Below, one piece after another: positions 59,607 to 64,000 of a stretch of DNA of 64,000 nucleotides (position 1 is the first letter of the stretch; each line of letters starts with the position of its first letter). The DNA comes from Tubiluchus corallicola (Eukaryota; Priapulida; Priapulimorpha; Priapulimorphida; Tubiluchidae): the NCBI GenBank assembly GCA_030141605.1, contig JAQGDQ010000260.1:179798-243797 (forward strand), given 5' to 3'. The notes beneath the pieces are model-generated. The model searched no databases. It was not told where the DNA came from and was given only the letters and a program-made list of their open reading frames with translations. The position numbers and the translations under genes were made by a program.

Positions 59607-59779
59607 GCTTATAACAATATTAGTTAAGCACTTTATAGCAAGTATCATGTTTTCAAAGAAATATTCCTGTTCTCAGAAACTTTTATAAGTTTGAATGTGC
59701 GAAAGATGCTATTATCTTGCGCCTTGATAGGTGCTCTTCTGATGCATGCGAACTACAAGGTTATGCTAGAGGACCATGA
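59121..59779. other. Spacer between duplication units
   Basis: Unique DNA with the TTA microsatellite and a 69-codon ORF at 59243 without motifs. It has no counterpart after unit 2, so it was inserted or lost after the duplication, or marks its breakpoint. Confidence 0.5.
59467..59606. repeat. (TTA)n microsatellite, about 46 units
   Basis: Nearly pure TTA triplets with two ATC interruptions. The poly-isoleucine ORF on the minus strand is an artefact. Confidence 0.98.
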
Positions 59780-60150
59780 GGTTTGAATATTGATTTAAAA
59801 GTCGCGCGTGAACAGAAAAAGATTGCTAGACTCACAAAAATTGTGAGGTAACAATGAGAGTCATTTCTATGACTTTGCAAAATTTATTGTGCAGCGGAAG
59901 CTTCGTTTATTACATCATTACAACAATGGTGTTACTTAACTGTTGGAATCAAATGCAAATACATTCAAATCCAGGAGAAAATTCTGATGGATTCTTGTTA
60001 AACAATTCAAGTAATTTTTTTCGTTTGCACTAAATATTGCCCAGATTTCTTTGGCGACTCTGAACTGGGTAATTCAGTGGCACAACAAGCTTTCAGCACA
60101 AGCCTCAAGCTGTGCTAATCAAACTTGGATAAAGTTACGCTGGTGACTGC

Positions 60151-61218
60151 ATGGTGGCCATGTGTAGATTCAGGAATTACGAGGCTGTGCTTAAGGATTT
60201 CACCATTCGAAGATTTAGACTTATTCTGGTTTTTGTGTGCTTTCTATTACTTCTGCCGTATCTGCCATCTCTTGCACCAGAGACTAATTCTAACACCAGA
60301 TTTTTTTTCCAACAGAAAAGTTTAAAGCCAGCGATTGCTGTAAGTCAGCAAAACAAATCTGTTACACCAAAATTTGTAATCCCAAATGTTGTGCATTATT
60401 TCTGGGTAGCACCTCAGCGGGGTAATTTTTACCATCCGATGCGGTTCTGGAAAATGTTGGGACCAATCAGTGCTTACAAAATTCTCAAGCCTGACAGAAT
60501 TATCCTACACTGCAAAAAGAAACCTTCTGGGAAATGGTGGAATGAAATATTTAGGATTGTGCCGATTGACATCGACATCTTTAATGAACCAACAGTTATC
60601 TTTGGACAGCCGATCTTTGAAAAAGCTCATCGTGCTGATGTGGCGCGTCTTCAGATCTTGAGGAAATATGGTGGTATCTACTTAGATTTGGATGTTGTAG
60701 TCCTCAAGTCTTTTGACGATTTACGGGTACATGACTGTGTGTTAGGAGTGGAAACTGGCCATAGCAGGAAGACGGCTAACATCACTAATGCTGGTGTTAT
60801 ATTATCAAAACCTAATTCGACTTTCTTGAACATGTGGTATGAGGGTTATAGACATTACCGTAGAAACTGTTGGCTGTGTAACTCTGCTAATGTACCTAAC
60901 CATATCAGAAAAAAGTTTCCAAACTTAGTTCACATAGAACCCAATATCTGGCATGACACGAGCCACAAAATTTTCAAGAAGCGTGTGAATCTGACTGGCA
61001 TCTATGCATATCATATGTGGGCTTATTTTGGAATGATGAAGCATCCAACTACAGGCCTGAACTTCGCCAATTTGAGACCAGGGAATATCTATAAATTGAA
61101 GAACACATTCGGCGATCTAATTAGAAGATTTTATCTTAATAGTTATGGGCCAAAACAAAATAAGTCCAATTCCATAAGTAAATCTGTGACAACGTCTAGT
61201 GGCAACTTCCCAGTGTAG
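60151..61218 (+). CDS. Type II membrane glycosyltransferase, DXD (GT32-like), copy 2
   Basis: Intronless ORF of 355 aa from the ATG at 60151, or 353 aa from the ATG at 60157, which aligns with the start of copy 1; the upstream ATG is a copy-2 novelty. The layout is the same: basic tail, membrane anchor (LVFVCFLLLLPYLPSL), VIPNVVHYFWVAP, then ADVARLQILRKYGGIYLDLD with an intact DXD. Cysteines HDC and NCWLCNS are kept. By eye the protein is close to 90% identical to copy 1. Differences cluster in the stem (for example PETNSNTRFFFQQKS) and at the C-terminus. The frame is fully open, which argues that both copies are under selection. The poly(A) signal is a variant ATTAAA. Substrate unknown; possibly diverged in acceptor preference. 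Confidence 0.9.
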   Translation: MVAMCRFRNYEAVLKDFTIRRFRLILVFVCFLLLLPYLPSLAPETNSNTRFFFQQKSLKPAIAVSQQNKSVTPKFVIPNVVHYFWVAPQRGNFYHPMRFWKMLGPISAYKILKPDRIILHCKKKPSGKWWNEIFRIVPIDIDIFNEPTVIFGQPIFEKAHRADVARLQILRKYGGIYLDLDVVVLKSFDDLRVHDCVLGVETGHSRKTANITNAGVILSKPNSTFLNMWYEGYRHYRRNCWLCNSANVPNHIRKKFPNLVHIEPNIWHDTSHKIFKKRVNLTGIYAYHMWAYFGMMKHPTTGLNFANLRPGNIYKLKNTFGDLIRRFYLNSYGPKQNKSNSISKSVTTSSGNFPV

Positions 61219-61436
61219 CTAAGCATGAAAATTTTATTGCAGGTCCTTAATTAGATTAGGCAAAAAGGTGTCACAAGTTGTTTTGGCAAAAATTTTCTGG
61301 CAACATCAAAAATTTGAATTTGATATTTTCATCAAATTAGTTATTCCTGGACCTGTTAAAAAGACACTTTAGCAAATTAACATTTAGAAGCATATTTGAA
61401 ATTCCAATTCAAATTCAAATATAAAAATACACACTT

Positions 61437-61442
61437 ATTAAA
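61437..61442 (+). terminator. ATTAAA variant poly(A) signal, glycosyltransferase copy 2
   Basis: It occupies the site of the AATAAA of copy 1; ATTAAA is the commonest functional variant. Confidence 0.35.
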
Positions 61443-61476
61443 AATGTACCTTTTGTGTGTTTTAATGAAGACACAG

Positions 61477-61760
61477 GCAAGTGTGAATGGCGTTGTGAGT
61501 TACTGTCGGCAGGTTATTGCAAGCTCTCTAGCAGTTGCTGCAAGTTGTCTTTCCGCAAATTACTGTCTAGTGTGAACGGATTGACAAGTTACTCTCGGGA
61601 CACTTCTCGCTGTGAATAGAGAAGGGAGTGTCAGCTTGCGCTTACTGTCGCCGAGTAACGAGCAGCAAGTTTTCCAGCAAGCCAAGAAAACTTGAGTACT
61701 ATTCGTTTATGGCGCGCGTTTTCTCCCCCAAGTAATTCGTAAGCTTGTTCAGGCTAGAGA
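61477..61760. mobile_element. MITE-like element with 'GTGTGAA' ends (unit 2)
   Basis: Diverged copy of 58766-59042 within the second duplication unit; its right end has decayed ('gttcaggct'). Confidence 0.5.
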
Positions 61761-61830
61761 GAATCAGACTAGTCACTCTCCAACAGTAAACGCGAGTTGA
61801 CTGTCAGCAAAACTCGCAACAGATCTTCTG

Positions 61831-62474
61831 AGGGATCTTCTGGAACTTAATTTAAACTCTAGATCCTGTGTACAATAAATGAGAGCCACTAGCTATGAAT
61901 GACTTCAGACTTCCAGTTATTTGAAAATTAACTGTTTCCTCGTGAACTTTCACTCATTAAATACACTTTTGTTATGGATAAGAATGACAAAAGTTGCTTA
62001 GCCAACTGATAAGCACAATTCTAGATTCTGTATAGTGAATTAGAAACACCAGATATGAATAACAAGTTTTAGGTTTTAAAAGAGCTTTCACTCATCAAGG
62101 CCAAATACCTCGTTTTATAGAGAAAAATGTCGAAATTGCTCAGAAAATTGGTATATGTTTCTAGATTTTGTGCAGTCAACTAAAAACATTGGTTATGAAC
62201 AACTTCAGATTTTTAGACCTTTGAAATTTAATTGCCTCTTAGAAACCTCGAAATTTCACTCATTAAACTAATTAGTTCTTCCTATAGAGGAAACTGTTGT
62301 CCAGGTAATCAATAGGTATACTTTTCTAGATCCTGTACAGTGAATTAGAAGCAGTAGCTTATGAAAAAGTTTCAGATTTTCGAAAATTGATTAACGATTA
62401 ACTAACTATCTAATTAACCAAAACTAACATCGGCAATTTTATTACAGTAAGTTCTGTAACGCATGTTCCAAAAA
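61831..62474. other. Intergenic, no gene seen
   Basis: AT-rich, with a loosely repeated phrase ('ctagattctgta', 'tcactcattaa', 'ttatgaa...ttcaga') recurring roughly every 130-200 bp, suggesting a very old degenerate tandem repeat. No ORF. Confidence 0.4.
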
Positions 62475-62482
62475 GTTATGCA

Positions 62483-62916
62483 CAGGGGCGTATCAAGATT
62501 TTACGACGCCCTAGGTTGATAATTCAGTCCCGCCCATCTCTATTGTGAATTTACGGTTTTTTATGTAATGAATACATTAAACAATTATTTGTGGTGTATT
62601 AGAAACACCATTAACCTAGTTTTTGCGTGGTTATTATTAATGACAAGTATTTGTATGTAATTATAGCACTTATATTCAAGCAGGATGCTCAACTGCTTGT
62701 TGTATAGTACCTTGCACCTGTTCGTTATGTGGCACTTATATAAAAGATGCGCTCAGTTTCTACTTGTGGTGTTTTATAAAATGTGCCCTTTACACGAATA
62801 TGAAAGTATACCCGTTTTCCGAGGAGAATAAGATTTTTTTTCTAAAATGTGACGCCCCTCAAACATTGGCGCCCTAGGCTATAACCTAGTAAGCGTAATT
62901 GGTTAATACGCCCCTG
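62483..62916. mobile_element. hAT-type MITE with 8-bp TSD
   Basis: 434 bp with inverted ends 'caggggcgtatcaagatttt' and, at the right, 'ggttaatacgcccctg'. Subterminal 'gcgccctagg' words are also inverted. It is flanked by gttatgca (62475-62482) and gttaagca (62917-62924), an 8-bp TSD with one mismatch, as expected of hAT. No ORF. Confidence 0.8.
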
Positions 62917-62979
62917 GTTAAGCATCCGAGTTTCGTGTCGATCTAATTATTTGTTGCAAGAATATCAGAGAAAGACCAA

Positions 62980-63060
62980 TGGCACGTTCAGACGTAAAGA
63001 AAGACTTCTCTCGCAACTTGTTGCAAGTTGCGAGAGAAGTCTATACGTCTGAACGCGCCA
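62980..63060. repeat. 81-bp near-perfect inverted repeat (hairpin)
   Basis: Two arms meet at a tiny loop near 63019-63025. The inner arm 'agacttctctcgcaacttg' pairs perfectly; the outer arm 'acgttcagacgt / acgtctgaac' pairs after a small bulge. It is either a hairpin MITE or a non-autonomous foldback remnant. Confidence 0.9.
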
Positions 63061-63340
63061 AGATAATTGTAGACTTATGGAACGCCAAACTGGAATTTAG
63101 TGCTTATTTTTGAATATTAAAAATCATTTACGCATATCAATAAATCAATTTTGAATATTCATTAATGATTTACTCATATTAAAAATAAACATTAAATTCC
63201 ACTTGGGCATTCCATATAGACATTGGACATCGGATGCATGAACATGGACCCCTAATTTAAAAAACGGAAGGTTTTCTTTAAAAAGCGTAAAATATGAAAA
63301 GTTAATTATTATTTAAATTAGCAGTGTTGTGTGCTTAATG

Positions 63341-64000
63341 GACAAGGAAAGGGGTACCTGAAGTAGGTTTCAGAAAAATCGCCTTGAAAATTATAATACT
63401 TTACAGCAATTTTATGCGTACATCGTACTCACGTTAAAAGGGATTTTTGTTCTCCCGCTATACTGTTCCTACGACGTCAATACATGACGTCACTACTCAA
63501 ACGCAAATCAGGGGAAGAAAAGGCAATGTTAAATTATGTCCCAAAAAACTTTCCATGGAAAAGTTACTTAGCATTTCTCTTACCTGTTGGAAAGATTTAT
63601 GTAAGTAATAATGTAATAATTATGTAACTAGAAACTAAAATGTTTGTAGCAGTTGGTAAAATGTTGCTAACTCACCGTCCAGGGTGCGCCACTCACTAAG
63701 CCTAAACGTATTTTTAATCTTATTGACAATATACAGTAATTTAAAATTTTATTTAGTGAGCAATATGTTTGCTACGAATGCTCTATTGATTTCTTCAAAC
63801 TTTACTCAGTGTTATCTAAATTTGTTTCAAGCGAGCTACCAGGAAAATGGCTGCGCCTAACGGTCATCGCGGGAGTTTAAATTTACACGTTTTATGCAGC
63901 GTTACGGCCGACGCAAACCACGCATGTAAAAAGGCAGCACGAAGGTGCTATAAAATTTCAAGACGAGTTTTTAAACTTTATGTAAGTAGAGGGTTTTTTG
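63341..64000. repeat. Dispersed repeat family A, copy 2 (runs off the window)
   Basis: Colinear with 12002-12625 in the same orientation, with about 80% similarity by eye and a few indels. It continues to the window end, so the full length is unknown. Confidence 0.8.

Larger units (their letters stand above)
59780..61830. repeat. Tandem segmental duplication, unit 2
   Basis: Colinear copy of 57110-59120: 5' flank, glycosyltransferase ORF and 3' flank with the MITE-like element in the same order and orientation. Small indels are confined mostly to noncoding parts. Confidence 0.9.

Noticed and set aside
59463-59648. Poly-isoleucine ORF
   Set aside because: Artefact of the TTA microsatellite.

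Overview
The window is nuclear DNA from an animal, probably an AT-rich aquatic invertebrate. All conserved genes except the two glycosyltransferase genes are split by short GT-AG introns (about 0.4-4 kb), poly(A) signals are AATAAA, and the protein families (TMBIM4/Lifeguard, a ciliary EF-hand repeat protein, hnRNP A/B, a single IGFBP-domain secreted protein, DXD glycosyltransferases) are metazoan. I cannot place the phylum. All exon structures below were built by hand from splice signals, reading phase and family homology; none is backed by transcript data.

Layout, left to right. 670-8009 (+): a complete seven-exon TMBIM4/Lifeguard-4 gene with a CRE-like site just upstream and LINE remnants in intron 1. 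8840-28867 (-): a convergent 18-exon gene for a protein of about 963 residues with eight degenerate EF-hand-like repeats (EFCAB6-like, probably axonemal). Its introns hold a decayed hAT transposon, a pogo-like MITE, dispersed repeats, and three repeat arrays that each start at one of its own splice junctions. 28868-32296: gene-poor, with a candidate RFX X-box upstream of that gene. 32297-45090 (+): an hnRNP A/B gene with two tandem, phase-matched exons that each encode an alternative RRM1, then RRM2, a Gly-rich tail, a PY-type nuclear localisation signal and a 3'UTR intron. 45091-48213: one orphan exon-like segment and a MITE. 48214-51297 (+): a short secreted IGFBP-domain protein with a probable GC-AG intron. 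51298-57110: mostly empty, with one unexplained 135-codon ORF. 57110-61830: a roughly 2-kb tandem segmental duplication, each copy carrying an intronless type II membrane glycosyltransferase. 61830-64000: MITEs, an 81-bp hairpin and a second copy of a dispersed repeat also found at 12 kb.

The genes have no obvious joint pathway; this is an ordinary mosaic of housekeeping and lineage-specific genes in a transposon-rich background. The most interesting signals are the duplicated RRM1 exons, the minisatellites that replicate functional splice sites of their host gene, and a non-autonomous Mutator-like element with a perfect 9-bp target-site duplication in hnRNP intron 1.
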